42,789 nucleotides of DNA from positions 1-42,789 of the forward strand of contig JAHCMJ010000002.1 in assembly GCA_019192485.1 (NCBI GenBank), read 5' to 3'. How positions within the stretch are numbered: the stretch's first letter is position 1; each line of letters opens with the position of its first letter. The stretch comes from Cyclobacteriaceae bacterium HetDA_MAG_MS6. Lineage in GTDB: Bacteria; Bacteroidota; Bacteroidia; Cytophagales; Cyclobacteriaceae. A program made the position numbers and the translations under genes. Below, piece by piece: positions 25,677 to 35,410 of the stretch. The notes below the pieces were generated by a model. It saw only the letters and a list, made by a program, of their open reading frames with translations, ran no database searches and was not told the DNA's origin.

Positions 25677-27542
25677 TTACTTCAAGATTATAAGTACGTC
25701 ATCGTCAAAAACATCGTCACCGTCTTTCACTAATACGTCTACCACCTCTCCCGTCTCTTCAGACTTAACAGCGTTAGTAACCTTCATCGCTTCAATATAG
25801 CAGACCACATCACCCTTGGATACCTGATCCCCTACTTTCACGGGTTGCTCTGATGCCTCTTTTGTCATGTATATTTTACCTTCTAGTGGAGCTAAGATTT
25901 TCTTGGTTTCACTATTTGTGGGAGACTGTCCGGAAGCAGGTTGCACCGCTTTTGGTACAGGCTCATCTCCATCATAAGCAACAGAAACTTTAAACTTCTC
26001 ACCATTCACCTCGACACTCAGTGTCTTAGGTTGAAAATCAGAGGCAACCGTAGTCTGACCAGGTTTCGATGCACTTGCATTTTCCGTTTTTCTTTTCTGT
26101 AGATCTGCTTCAAAAGCAGCCTTGGCTTTCCCTGATTTATAATCAACATATTGTTGGGGATGCATGGCATACTCCAAGAGCTCTTCATCATCCTGACCGG
26201 TTTCCCATCCTTTTTCAGCCATTTCTTTCCTGAGTTCTTCCAGTGCATCTGGATAAAGTGATTGCGGATCTTCTGTGAAGAATGATCTGTCTTGCTCCTT
26301 AGCCAAACCTTTGAGCTCCTCAGAAATATCACCAGGCACCTGGCCTGATTTACCCAATAGCATATCCCAGGTATTGTCATCCAGCAAAGACCATCGCTCT
26401 TTGCCTTTCATCATTTGCATCACATTGACAAGGGCTGCATTTTTTACATACTGACTATATGGCGTCACCAAAGGTGGATACCCCATATCAGGCCATATCT
26501 GCTCTACCTCTTCGAACAACCTGATCAGTAACTCGTCCTGAGAAATCTGTGGTTTTCCGTTCTTTTCCATCCACTTATTGAGGCTCTTGAGATTGTTTTC
26601 GAGATCAGACATTAAACTACCCATCATGCCACCTGGCAAGCCGGGGCCGATCAGCAGGGAGTTCATGAGCCTGTTCCTGGGATTGATATAGTATCCCAGG
26701 AAATCATCAATGAAATCTTGTGTCAATGACCTCACCTCCATGTAGGCCTTCATATCAATATCCGGAATTGAAAACCCCGCATCTTTGAGCATGGCATGAA
26801 TGGTCAGGAGATCAGCATGTACAGTACCCCACGAGAGTGGCTCCATAGCCACATCAATGATATCAGCTCCTGCCTTCGCAACTTCCAAAGAAGAAGCCAC
26901 TGAAAAACCAGGGCCGGAATGTCCATGGTACTGGACAATAATATCTTTGTTAATAGCTTTAATACCTTCGACGATCTTACCTAATGACACCGGCCGACCC
27001 ACTCCGGCCATATCCTTAATAGCAATCTCTTGAGCACCCATATCAATGAGTTCACCGGCCATGTTAACATAATAATCTACCGTGTGCAGCTTTGAGTAAG
27101 TAATACAGAGACAAGTTTGTGAAATCATGCCTCCCTCCTTTGCGTAGTCAATCGATAGCTTCAGATTACGCGTGTCATTGAGGCCATCAAAAGAACGCGC
27201 TATATCTGTCCCTTGTAGTTTTTTGATTTTGAACATCAACTTCCTGACATCCTTTGGCACTGGATACATGCGTAAGCCATTTAGTCCACGCTCCAACATT
27301 TGCGTCTGGATCCCCGCATCATTGAATGCTTGTGTCCATTGTCTTACAGAAGTATTGGGATTTTCTCCGTAGAGTAAGTTGATCTGCTCAAATCCACCAC
27401 CATTGGTTTCAACGCGTTGAAAACATCCCATATCCACAATGGGTGCTGCGACTTTAACCAACTGATCCACTCGCGGCATGTATTTACCGGAAGATTGCCA
27501 CATATCTCTATAGAGCAAACAGAGGCCTATTTCTTTTGACAT
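25677..27542 (-). CDS. oadA: Oxaloacetate decarboxylase/pyruvate carboxyltransferase alpha subunit with biotinyl domain
   Basis: This 621-residue protein transfers CO2 between oxaloacetate and biotin. The N-terminal TIM barrel has LCLLYRDMWQSSGKYMP (the RDxxQS motif; the more common RDAHQS His is Trp here), GCFQRVETNGGG, the metal ligands in QYHGHSGPGF and the carbamylated lysine region AIKDMAGVG. A PYC_OADA helical domain covers about 300-480. A Lys/Ala/Pro-rich linker leads to the C-terminal biotinyl domain, with the biotin-accepting Lys587 in IEAMKVTN (MKV where most homologues have MKM). The oadG-oadA-oadB order indicates a sodium-pumping oxaloacetate decarboxylase; the reverse, carboxylating direction is possible. 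Start ATG 27542. Confidence 0.93.
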   Translation of the reverse strand: MSKEIGLCLLYRDMWQSSGKYMPRVDQLVKVAAPIVDMGCFQRVETNGGGFEQINLLYGENPNTSVRQWTQAFNDAGIQTQMLERGLNGLRMYPVPKDVRKLMFKIKKLQGTDIARSFDGLNDTRNLKLSIDYAKEGGMISQTCLCITYSKLHTVDYYVNMAGELIDMGAQEIAIKDMAGVGRPVSLGKIVEGIKAINKDIIVQYHGHSGPGFSVASSLEVAKAGADIIDVAMEPLSWGTVHADLLTIHAMLKDAGFSIPDIDMKAYMEVRSLTQDFIDDFLGYYINPRNRLMNSLLIGPGLPGGMMGSLMSDLENNLKSLNKWMEKNGKPQISQDELLIRLFEEVEQIWPDMGYPPLVTPYSQYVKNAALVNVMQMMKGKERWSLLDDNTWDMLLGKSGQVPGDISEELKGLAKEQDRSFFTEDPQSLYPDALEELRKEMAEKGWETGQDDEELLEYAMHPQQYVDYKSGKAKAAFEADLQKRKTENASASKPGQTTVASDFQPKTLSVEVNGEKFKVSVAYDGDEPVPKAVQPASGQSPTNSETKKILAPLEGKIYMTKEASEQPVKVGDQVSKGDVVCYIEAMKVTNAVKSEETGEVVDVLVKDGDDVFDDDVLIILK

Positions 27543-27547
27543 ACTGA

Positions 27548-27790
27548 CTAGTGTTTTTCGATTTTAGTAATTCGCCCCTTTCCTTTCGTGAAAATCTCAA
27601 CGGCAGTGGTAATAGCTGCTACTCTTGCAGAGTCAATCTCAGCTGTTTTTGGTAGCTCAACTTGTGGCGAAAAACGATTGACAAAACTGATCAAAACATT
27701 CCCTACCAGAACAACCAGAGCTAGAACCACGAAGACCGTGATCATGCCCACACCTAGCAAGGAAAGCGCTGTAGAAAAAGCATTTTCCAT
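27548..27790 (-). CDS. oadG: Sodium-pumping decarboxylase gamma subunit (OadG family)
   Basis: This is an 80-residue protein with one N-terminal membrane helix (LLGVGMITVFVVLALVVLVGNVLISFV, about 12-38) and a cytoplasmic tail containing AAITTAVEIFTKGKGRITKIEKH. OadG stabilises the complex and, in studied enzymes, its tail carries a metal-binding His motif; here the tail is short with only a terminal His. The ATG at 27790 heads the three-gene operon, with oadA starting 5 nt after its stop. A 104-nt gap separates it from infB. No perfect promoter box was found in that gap. Confidence 0.88.
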   Translation of the reverse strand: MENAFSTALSLLGVGMITVFVVLALVVLVGNVLISFVNRFSPQVELPKTAEIDSARVAAITTAVEIFTKGKGRITKIEKH

Positions 27791-27894
27791 AAGAAGCTCA
27801 TATAAGAATTACCAAAATAGCGAACATTAAGTTCTTAAACTATTTCGGGGCTACTAAAGAGACCTCTCTTGAAGTGTGATACGCTGAAAAAGGA

Positions 27895-30675
27895 TTAAAG
27901 AGATCGTTTCACTTCTCTTTCTTCGAAGCCTTCGATCACATCTCCAACCTTGATATCATTGAAGTTTTTGATGCTGATACCGCACTCGTAACTTTGTTTT
28001 ACTTCTGCTACGTCATCTTTGAAACGCTTCAGTTGGTTGATCTCGCCTGTGTAAACAACAATGCCATCTCTGACAAGACGAACCTGATTGGATCGTTTGA
28101 CATGGCCATCGGTAACATAACATCCGGCTACCGTACCCACTTTAGAGATCTTGAATACTTCGCGTACCTGGATGTTACCCGTAATAACTTCTTCGACGGT
28201 AGGAGCTAGCATGCCCTCCATCGCATCTTTGACCTCGTTGATAGCGTCATAGATGATTGAGTAAAGTCGTATCTCAATTTCTTCGTTCTCGGCAAGTTTT
28301 CGTGCACTACCTGACGGCCGCACCTGGAATCCAACTATGACCGCATCTGAAGCGGAAGCTAAAAGGACATCTGACTCAGATATCTGACCTACAGCTTTGT
28401 GAATGATGTTTACCTGAACTTCATCTGTTGATAGTTTGAGGAGTGAGTCTGACAGGGCCTCCACCGATCCATCCACATCTCCTTTCACGATCACATTCAA
28501 TTCTTTAAATGAGCCAATAGCTAGGCGTCGACCAATTTCGTCGAGCGTGATATGCTTCTTGGTTCGCATAGACTGCTCTCGAAGGATTTGTTCTCGCTTG
28601 GTGGCAATTTCGCGTGCTTCTCTATCACTTTCCATGATATTGAATCGGTCCCCTGCCTGAGGGGCTCCATCAAGGCCTAGCATCAGCACTGGTGTCGAAG
28701 GTCCTACTTTCTTCAATTGCTTGCCGCGATGATCAAACATGGCCTTGATCTTTCCGAAGTAAGATCCAGCCAGCATCACGTCACCAATCTGCATTTGACC
28801 TGCCTGAACCATCAATGTAGTTACATAGCCACGACCTTTGTCAAGAGATGCTTCTATGACCGTACCAATCGCCGCCTTAGCTGGATTGGCTTTGAGTTCT
28901 AGTAGTTCTGCTTCCAGCAATACTTTTTCTAGTAATTCATCAATACCTTCTCCTGTTTTTGCAGAAATATGTTGGCACTGATATTTACCTCCCCAATCCT
29001 CTACAAGCACGTTGATACCTGATAGCTCTTCCTTAATCTTATCGGGGTTGGCATTGGGTCTGTCGATCTTGTTAAGTGCAATGACAATGGGTACTCCCGC
29101 TACCTGAGCATGATTGATGGCCTCTTTGGTTTGAGGCATCACAGCGTCATCTGCAGCCACCACTATAATAGCCACGTCAGTGATCTTTGCTCCTCTGGCT
29201 CTCATAGCGGTAAAAGCTTCGTGACCGGGTGTATCCAGGAATGCGATCCTCTTACCTCCTTCGGTAGTTACGTCATAAGCTCCGATATGCTGGGTAATCC
29301 CTCCAGCCTCTCCTTCGGTCACTTTGGAGTCGCGAATGTAGTCTAGCAAGGAGGTTTTACCATGGTCGACGTGTCCCATAATAGTCACAATTGGTGCTCT
29401 CTCCTTAAGGTCCTCTTCACTATCTTCCAACTCTATTACCTCTACATCTTCGTCTGCTGACGTGAAATCCACATCATAACCAAACTCATCTGCAATAACA
29501 GTAATGGTCTCTGCGTCCAGCCTTTGGTTGATACTGACAAACATGCCTAAGCTCATACAGGTAGAGATCACATCATTGACAGATGTATCCATCAAAGAAG
29601 CTAAGTCACTTGCGGAAATGAATTCAGTTACTTTTAGCTTTTTAGATTCTTCCTGCTCTTGCTGAAGCTTCTCTTCTTCTGCCTCTGCCTTGGCAGACCT
29701 TTTCTCTTTTCTATATTTTGATCTATTAGGTCCTGTGGATTTGCCACCACTCAATTTAGCTAAAGTAGCCTTGATCTTATCTTGAATTTCCTTATCTGAA
29801 AGCTCCTCCGTTTTTCGAGTATCGGGTCGTCGACGATCTCCGCCGCCACCTCTTCGATCTCCACCTCGTCCGTGTTGTGCAGGACGTTGGCCTCCGCCTT
29901 CATTAGAGGCTATACGCTTCCTTGGGCGTTTTTTCCTTTCCTTGTTTTCATCCGACGATGCTACAGGCTTTGCCTTCTTCTTCTCTGCTGGCAATTCGAT
30001 TTTGCCTAGAACGGTTAATCCTTTAAGAGATTCCGCTTTGGCCTCTATTACTTCCTTACCCTCTTTTACCTCCTGCTCTTCCTTGGGACTTTCTGCTACA
30101 GGCTCTTCTTTGGGTAGGGTTTCAGTTTCTTCTACCTCGGGTACTTCCTCAGGCTTTACCTCTTCGACCGGTTTTTCGACTGGAGGCTCCTCAACTGGCT
30201 TCTTCTCCTCTTCCTTGGGTTCTTCCTTCTTCTTTTTCGGTTTATCGAGGTCTATTTTGCCGACTACCTTTGGACCATCCAGCTTTCGCTTTGCAACGAT
30301 TTTATCGGGCTTTTCTTCAACGACAGGTTCGGGTGCTGGAGCTTCAGCTTCCTCTTTTGGCTCTTCCTTAGGAGTCGTTACAACATTTTCTTTGATTAAG
30401 ATCTCTTCTTCCTCCGAACCGGTGCTGACCGGTGGCGCTTCCGCTCCCGCCTTTATCACAAGATTGTCCCCGTGCTTGGTGCCAATGGTGAGACCGGAGG
30501 CCTCTTCCTTGTCCATAGCAGAGTCCGCGAACTCCTTGGAAAGCATGGCGAACTGCTCCTCGGAAATCTTGGAGTTAGGACTGCTATCTACTTCGTACCC
30601 TTTATCGGATAGAAAATCGATAATAGTAGTCCTACCTACATTTAATTTTCTTGCTACTTGACTTAATCGATACAT
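27895..30675 (-). CDS. infB: Translation initiation factor IF-2
   Basis: IF-2 is the GTPase that places initiator tRNA on the 30S subunit. The 926-residue protein opens with the IF2_N-type fold ([29 protein letters not shown]), then a long Pro/Glu/Val/Lys-rich low-complexity linker (about 75-340). The GTPase follows: [16 protein letters not shown] (about 428-443), [16 protein letters not shown] and [10 protein letters not shown]. The C-terminal beta-barrel and fMet-tRNA-binding domains follow, with [15 protein letters not shown]. It follows nusA in the rimP-nusA-infB order. The low-complexity linker causes a spurious antisense ORF (29942-30661). Confidence 0.98.
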   Translation of the reverse strand: MYRLSQVARKLNVGRTTIIDFLSDKGYEVDSSPNSKISEEQFAMLSKEFADSAMDKEEASGLTIGTKHGDNLVIKAGAEAPPVSTGSEEEEILIKENVVTTPKEEPKEEAEAPAPEPVVEEKPDKIVAKRKLDGPKVVGKIDLDKPKKKKEEPKEEEKKPVEEPPVEKPVEEVKPEEVPEVEETETLPKEEPVAESPKEEQEVKEGKEVIEAKAESLKGLTVLGKIELPAEKKKAKPVASSDENKERKKRPRKRIASNEGGGQRPAQHGRGGDRRGGGGDRRRPDTRKTEELSDKEIQDKIKATLAKLSGGKSTGPNRSKYRKEKRSAKAEAEEEKLQQEQEESKKLKVTEFISASDLASLMDTSVNDVISTCMSLGMFVSINQRLDAETITVIADEFGYDVDFTSADEDVEVIELEDSEEDLKERAPIVTIMGHVDHGKTSLLDYIRDSKVTEGEAGGITQHIGAYDVTTEGGKRIAFLDTPGHEAFTAMRARGAKITDVAIIVVAADDAVMPQTKEAINHAQVAGVPIVIALNKIDRPNANPDKIKEELSGINVLVEDWGGKYQCQHISAKTGEGIDELLEKVLLEAELLELKANPAKAAIGTVIEASLDKGRGYVTTLMVQAGQMQIGDVMLAGSYFGKIKAMFDHRGKQLKKVGPSTPVLMLGLDGAPQAGDRFNIMESDREAREIATKREQILREQSMRTKKHITLDEIGRRLAIGSFKELNVIVKGDVDGSVEALSDSLLKLSTDEVQVNIIHKAVGQISESDVLLASASDAVIVGFQVRPSGSARKLAENEEIEIRLYSIIYDAINEVKDAMEGMLAPTVEEVITGNIQVREVFKISKVGTVAGCYVTDGHVKRSNQVRLVRDGIVVYTGEINQLKRFKDDVAEVKQSYECGISIKNFNDIKVGDVIEGFEEREVKRSL

Positions 30676-30720
30676 TCAGTTCCTTTTTCTACTAAGCTAG
30701 CTGTCTTGTTCTATGCGAAA

Positions 30721-31962
30721 TTATTCAAACTCTTGACTCAAGACACTAATAACATCATCAATAGTCTCCTCTTCCAAATCTGTCCTTCTTATCAAATCTT
30801 CCCGTCCAAGCTTCAAAACACTCTTGGCGGTATCCAAACCTATCCTTTTCAGCTCATCTATGATCCAGCTCTCGATTTCATCTGAGAATTCATCTAAATC
30901 CACATCTTCCTCTTCCAGACCATCCAATTCTCTAAAGACATCTATCTCCAGACCTACCAACCTACTGGCTAGTTTAATGTTTTGACCGCCTTTACCTATC
31001 GCCAAAGATACCTGATCGGGCTTTAAGTAAACCGAAACCCTGCTATTCTCTGTATCTATTTTCATGGAAACGATCTTTGCCGGGCTCAGTGCTCTGGCGA
31101 TATATAGCTCCATGTTGTCAGTGAAGTTGATCACATCAATGTTTTCATTTTGCAACTCACGAACGATAGAATGAATCCTGGACCCTTTCATGCCAACGCA
31201 AGCTCCAACCGGATCAATCCTATCATCGTAAGATTCTACGGCAACCTTGGCTCTTTCTCCAGGCTCTCTCACCACATTTTTGATGGTAATCAGCCCGTCG
31301 TAGACTTCAGGTACTTCACTCTCAAACAGTCTCTCCAGGAATGTCGGCGAGGTCCGAGAAAGCACTATCCTGGGATTACCATTGTGCATTTCTACGCGAT
31401 GAACAATTGCCCGGACTGCGTCTCCTTTTCTGTATCTGTCCTTATTAATCTGTTCGTTTTTGGGAATGATCAATTCGTTGCCTTCTGCATCGATCAATAG
31501 GACTTCTCGGCTAAGTATCTGGTAGACTTCTCCGGTTATGATTTCACCAACCAGGTCCTTATATTTTTGGAAAAGGATATCTTTTTCCAAATCTTTTATC
31601 TTCTGGATGAGCGTTTGACGCGCCGTCGTGACAGCACGGCGTCCAAAATCAAGCAATTTGATCTCTTCTGCTACTTCCTCTCCAATTTCAAAATCTGGTT
31701 CTATTTTCCTTGCATCAGTCAAGCTAATCTTATCGTGGTCCCAAATATCTTCGGAATTGTCATCAACGATTTCTCTAAACCTCCATATCTCAAGGTCACC
31801 TTTGTCGGCGTTGATAATGATATCAAAATTGTCATCTACCTTGAACTTCTTTCTGATCATAGTCCGGAATACATCTTCCAGTATCCTGATCATGGTAGGT
31901 CTGTCTATATTTTTATTTCTTGCAAAATCCGCAAATGAGTCAATTAATATTCCACTATCCAT
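30721..31962 (-). CDS. nusA: Transcription termination/antitermination protein NusA
   Basis: NusA binds RNA polymerase and nascent RNA to control pausing, termination and antitermination. The 413-residue protein has the N-terminal polymerase-binding domain (about 1-120), an S1 domain (about 130-200, GEIITGEVYQILSREVLLIDAEG), and two KH domains (about 220-340; VGACVGMKGSRIHSIVRELQ and VSLAIGKGGQNIKLASRLVG). A short acidic C-terminus follows, ending in a helical region. The E. coli-type repeated acidic domains are absent, as is usual outside Proteobacteria. The ATG at 31962 directly follows the rimP stop (1 nt), and infB starts 45 nt after its end. Confidence 0.97.
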   Translation of the reverse strand: MDSGILIDSFADFARNKNIDRPTMIRILEDVFRTMIRKKFKVDDNFDIIINADKGDLEIWRFREIVDDNSEDIWDHDKISLTDARKIEPDFEIGEEVAEEIKLLDFGRRAVTTARQTLIQKIKDLEKDILFQKYKDLVGEIITGEVYQILSREVLLIDAEGNELIIPKNEQINKDRYRKGDAVRAIVHRVEMHNGNPRIVLSRTSPTFLERLFESEVPEVYDGLITIKNVVREPGERAKVAVESYDDRIDPVGACVGMKGSRIHSIVRELQNENIDVINFTDNMELYIARALSPAKIVSMKIDTENSRVSVYLKPDQVSLAIGKGGQNIKLASRLVGLEIDVFRELDGLEEEDVDLDEFSDEIESWIIDELKRIGLDTAKSVLKLGREDLIRRTDLEEETIDDVISVLSQEFE

Positions 31963-31963
31963 C

Positions 31964-32422
31964 TTACTTAAATGATATTAACACATTAGATTTTTTTATG
32001 TCGCTTAATAATATTGTCTTTTTTACTTCTTCCTTTTTGTTTTTCAGTACAAGGTGGATGGCATTATCCTTCATCTCTGTTAATTGTCCTTTCAGAATTT
32101 CTCCTGACAACAGCTCTACCTTGAGTTCTCGTCCTTTGTTCTTAAGATATTGTCTGCTAAGCTTCAAGGGCTGATCAACACCTGGTGACGAAACCTCCAA
32201 AGTATACTTACTGTCAAACAAATCGTCCTCTTCTATTTGGAAACCTAATCTTCTGCTCACGGCAGCGCATTGATCAATACTGAAATTAGGGTCGCCATCA
32301 ATCAGAACTCGAACCCTTTGATGACCAGAATTCCCCACAATCGACATCTCCACCAAAAACAAATTCGGGTATTCCTCCAGAATACTCGTTACTAAGTCCT
32401 TTACCTTATCCTCTACCGACAC
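31964..32422 (-). CDS. rimP: Ribosome maturation factor RimP
   Basis: RimP helps 30S subunit maturation. The ORF track begins at 32470 with a TTG that lies within a strong hairpin, so that start is rejected. A TTG at 32431 or GTG at 32422 gives about 152-155 residues, the usual family length, starting (L)VSVEDKVKDLVTSILEEYP. The N-terminal domain has FLVEMSIVGNSGHQRVRVLIDGD and the C-terminal has TLEVSSPGVDQPLKLSRQYLKNKGRELKVEL. There is no ATG in frame, so the start is a non-AUG codon, chosen by length and family; GTG is shown. It heads the rimP-nusA-infB operon. Confidence 0.9.
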   Translation of the reverse strand: MSVEDKVKDLVTSILEEYPNLFLVEMSIVGNSGHQRVRVLIDGDPNFSIDQCAAVSRRLGFQIEEDDLFDSKYTLEVSSPGVDQPLKLSRQYLKNKGRELKVELLSGEILKGQLTEMKDNAIHLVLKNKKEEVKKTILLSDIKKSNVLISFK

Positions 32423-32439
32423 CAACAACAATTTATTAT

Positions 32440-32468
32440 GAATGAAAAGAGGGGACTTGCGTCCCCTC
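32440..32468 (-). terminator. Strong GNRA-loop hairpin in rimP leader; possible attenuator
   Basis: GAGGGGAC/GTCCCCTC form a perfect 8-bp stem (32449-32456 with 32461-32468) around a GCAA tetraloop on the minus strand, followed by TTTT and then CATT. On the minus strand it lies between the candidate promoter and the rimP start, so it has the form of an intrinsic terminator or attenuator within the operon leader. Confidence 0.55.
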
Positions 32469-32480
32469 AAACCATAATTT

Positions 32481-32488
32481 TATATTTG
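32481..32488 (+). promoter_or_regulatory. Candidate promoter for cysS (-7 box)
   Basis: TATATTTG matches TAnnTTTG, 71 nt upstream of the cysS ATG at 32552. A TTG at 32457-32459, in the hairpin loop, could be the -33 box at a 21-nt spacing. It therefore overlaps the rimP leader. Confidence 0.4.
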
Positions 32489-32493
32489 CAGTG

Positions 32494-32524
32494 CAAAGCT
32501 AAAAGAAATTATTTTCAATTCAAA
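32494..32524 (-). promoter_or_regulatory. Candidate promoter of the rimP-nusA-infB operon
   Basis: On the minus strand TTTG (32524-32521) is followed after 19 nt by TAGCTTTG (32501-32494), which matches both parts of the Bacteroidota consensus with normal spacing. It is the best promoter match in the window and reads toward rimP through the hairpin. Confidence 0.65.
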
Positions 32525-32551
32525 TAAGCGCATTTTCCAAACCTTGTCCTG

Positions 32552-34072
32552 ATGTCAAACGTCAGGGTATTATTTAAATCTAACTATTCGATGATCGGTA
32601 AACTCCGGGTTTTCAATTCTATCATACGAGAAAAGGTACCTTTTGAACCTCTCAACCCTCCCTATGTTGGCATGTACGTGTGCGGACCCACTGTTTATAG
32701 CGACGTGCATTTAGGCAATGTGAGAACTTTTCTCAGCTTCGATGTGATCAATAGATACCTTCGATTCCTAGGGTACAAAGTCCGATATGTAAGAAATATA
32801 ACCGATGTCGGTCACTTGCTAGACTCTGGTGAGGACAAAATCTCCAAAAAAGCTAAACTCGAAAAAAAAGAACCTATGGAGGTGGTGCAGCGCTATGCTA
32901 ATGACTTTCACCAAGTCATGCGTACTTTCAATGCATTAGATCCTGACATTGAGCCATCGGCCACAGGTCACTTGCTCGAGCAAATCCAGATGATAGAGAC
33001 CTTACTGGAACAAGGATTTGCCTATGAATCCAATGGGTCAGTATATTTCGACGTAGGAAAATACAACGAAGCACATCATTACGGCATTCTCTCAGGCCGT
33101 AAAACCGATGAGCTATTGAGCCAGTCACGTGAGCTAGATGGTCAAGATGACAAGCGCAGCCCTTTGGATTTTGCACTTTGGAAGAAGGCCGCTCCGGAAC
33201 ATATCATGAGATGGCCAACCAGATGGAGCGATGGCTTTCCCGGTTGGCATCTGGAATGCTCTGTCATGAGTTCCAAATACCTGGGTAATACTTTTGATAT
33301 TCATGGCGGCGGTATGGACCTGAAGTTTCCTCATCATGAATGTGAAATTGCTCAATGCCAGGCCGCCAATGGAGAATCGCAGGCCAAATACTGGCTGCAC
33401 ACCAACATGCTAACCGTCAATGGACAGAAGATGAGTAAGTCTCTGGACAATTCTTTTTTGCCTTGGCAATTGATTACCGGCAATCACAAGCTATTAGACC
33501 AAGGTTATAGCCCGATGACAATCAGGTTTTTCATGCTGCAGTCACATTACGCAAGTACACTTGACTTCTCCAATGATGCACTAAAGGCGGCAAACAAAGG
33601 ATACCTCAAGTTGATCAATGGTCTTCGTATACTTAAGAACCTGACGTATCCGGGTGATACCTCAGAAAGCCTGAATGAAAAGCAGGTTACGCAAATTGAG
33701 AAAATGTGTGACAACTGTTATCACGCGATGAATGATGACTTTAATACGGCGCTTACTATTGGTCATATTTTTAACCTGCTGAAAAAAGTCAACTCACTGT
33801 ATACTGGACAACTCTCCTTCGAAGAGATTGGTGAGGAAATCTTCAAAAAGATGAAGTCGACAATTCTAACTTTTACAGAGGATGTCCTTGGCTTGACCAT
33901 AGAATCCAATCTATCGGGTGAAAACATGCTTAACCTTGTACTTCAGGAATACAAAATGGCTAAAGACGCCAAGGACTATGACAAGGTAGATCTACTTCGA
34001 GCCAGACTCAAGGATCAAGGCATAGCTGTCAAGGACATGAAGTCCGGAGTCGGGTGGGCCTATGAGGAATAA
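32552..34072 (+). CDS. cysS: Cysteinyl-tRNA synthetase
   Basis: This class I enzyme charges tRNA-Cys. The protein is 506 residues from the ATG at 32552; an ATG at 32591 (MIGKLRVFNSI) would give 493 residues, closer to typical length, and may be the true start. It shows GMYVCGPTVYSDVHLGNVRTF with the HIGH-type HLGN and a zinc-ligand Cys, FPGWHLECSVMSSKYLG, DLKFPHHECEIAQ, and the KMSKS loop in NGQKMSKSLDNS. The helical DALR-type anticodon region follows. It diverges from rimP with overlapping candidate promoters. Confidence 0.96.
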   Translation: MSNVRVLFKSNYSMIGKLRVFNSIIREKVPFEPLNPPYVGMYVCGPTVYSDVHLGNVRTFLSFDVINRYLRFLGYKVRYVRNITDVGHLLDSGEDKISKKAKLEKKEPMEVVQRYANDFHQVMRTFNALDPDIEPSATGHLLEQIQMIETLLEQGFAYESNGSVYFDVGKYNEAHHYGILSGRKTDELLSQSRELDGQDDKRSPLDFALWKKAAPEHIMRWPTRWSDGFPGWHLECSVMSSKYLGNTFDIHGGGMDLKFPHHECEIAQCQAANGESQAKYWLHTNMLTVNGQKMSKSLDNSFLPWQLITGNHKLLDQGYSPMTIRFFMLQSHYASTLDFSNDALKAANKGYLKLINGLRILKNLTYPGDTSESLNEKQVTQIEKMCDNCYHAMNDDFNTALTIGHIFNLLKKVNSLYTGQLSFEEIGEEIFKKMKSTILTFTEDVLGLTIESNLSGENMLNLVLQEYKMAKDAKDYDKVDLLRARLKDQGIAVKDMKSGVGWAYEE

Positions 34073-34087
34073 GATAACACCCTGATC

Positions 34088-35224
34088 ATGAAGGCTGGTA
34101 TCATTGGTGCAGGGATCGGTGGACTTACAACAGCACTGTTTCTACAGAAGACAGGATTTGAAATAGATATCTATGAACAAGCTCCCGAGCTAAATCCAGT
34201 AGGTGCCGGAATCATTTTGGCCAATAATGCCATGCAGATTTATGATAAGCTTGGTATTAGAGAAGAAATTGAACTTCAAGGTCATGCGATTTCAGCTGTC
34301 AAAATCACCTCGCCAAAACTTTCGCCTATCTCAGCGACCAGTCTGAAATATTTTGAAAAGAAGTACGGCGTCAAGAATGTAGCCATTCACCGCGGAGTGT
34401 TACAAGAAATATTGTTGTCTGAATTAGCAGAGAATACACTTCACCTAGGTCACCAATTGATTGGAGTCCATGAGTTAGAAGACAAGTATCAGCTTGAGTT
34501 TAGTCAAGGCCACATGATCTCCACACCAGTTGTGATCGCGGCAGACGGATTGAATTCAACCATTAGAAATGCAATCTTTCCGAATGCAAAGGTTAGAAAT
34601 GCCAAACAGATTTGCTGGCGTGGAGTCACCAACTTTCAATTGCCAACAAGATTTCAAAACCAACTTACAGAAGCCTGGGGACCTGGTGACAGGTTTGGAT
34701 TTGTGCAAATCAACAAAGAGCAGGTTTACTGGTATGCCTTGAAGAAAGGCAACAGCGAGGAATCTATTGAAGGGTATCTTGAATCATTTAAGAAAAGCTA
34801 CCATTCGCTTATCGAGGAAGTATTGGAAGCTACACCAACCCAAAATATCCATATCTCACCAATATCAGATCTCCAACCTATCAGACAATGGCATCACCAT
34901 AATATCTGCTTGATAGGAGACGCTGCCCATGCAACTACACCCAATCTGGGACAAGGCGCATGTCAAGCCATTGAAGACGCTTATGTACTGACAGAATGTC
35001 TCCATCAGCATGAGGCAGATGAAGCTTTTTGCGAATACCAACGGCTAAGAATGCCAAAAGCCCACCAGGTTGTGAATACCAGTTGGCGACTTGGGAAGAT
35101 GGCTCATTGGCGCAATCCACTTGCAACTGGCCTTCGTAACGCCCTCATGAGGTCAATGCCCCCTATTCTGAATAGAATGCAGTCTGATCGGATCTTTAAA
35201 CTTACTTTGCTTGAGAGCAGCTGA
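34088..35224 (+). CDS. FAD-dependent monooxygenase (aromatic hydroxylase type)
   Basis: This is a 378-residue flavoprotein of the PHBH/UbiH monooxygenase superfamily. It starts with the dinucleotide-binding motif GIIGAGIGGLTTALFLQKTG (GxGxxG, about 4-23). It has ADGLNSTIR near 155-163, and the second FAD motif GDAAHATTPNLGQGACQAIED near 280-300. There is no signal peptide. Relatives hydroxylate aromatic compounds such as salicylate, or quinone precursors, and some inactivate tetracyclines. Nothing adjacent identifies the substrate. It lies 15 nt after cysS, so it may be co-transcribed, though the pairing has no obvious logic. Confidence 0.9.
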   Translation: MKAGIIGAGIGGLTTALFLQKTGFEIDIYEQAPELNPVGAGIILANNAMQIYDKLGIREEIELQGHAISAVKITSPKLSPISATSLKYFEKKYGVKNVAIHRGVLQEILLSELAENTLHLGHQLIGVHELEDKYQLEFSQGHMISTPVVIAADGLNSTIRNAIFPNAKVRNAKQICWRGVTNFQLPTRFQNQLTEAWGPGDRFGFVQINKEQVYWYALKKGNSEESIEGYLESFKKSYHSLIEEVLEATPTQNIHISPISDLQPIRQWHHHNICLIGDAAHATTPNLGQGACQAIEDAYVLTECLHQHEADEAFCEYQRLRMPKAHQVVNTSWRLGKMAHWRNPLATGLRNALMRSMPPILNRMQSDRIFKLTLLESS

Positions 35225-35410
35225 ACTTAGATAGTATTGAATCGGGGGTGTTTTTATAACCATTTGCCGAAGGTGATTACCGTATGGATTTAGATTGCAA
35301 TTTTCTCATCCGCATTTCGGTTGCATTCATCGATAAAAATTCCGTTCTGCTCCAGAGTAAAGGGAAAATCCACGATGGATTCATAAATTGAGTGGTTCAA
35401 TCTTATAGCA

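Noticed and set aside
29942-30661. 239-codon plus-strand ORF inside infB
   Set aside because: It is a shadow of the low-complexity Pro/Glu/Lys-rich linker of IF-2, giving a Ser/Phe/Gly-rich translation with no domain or start context.
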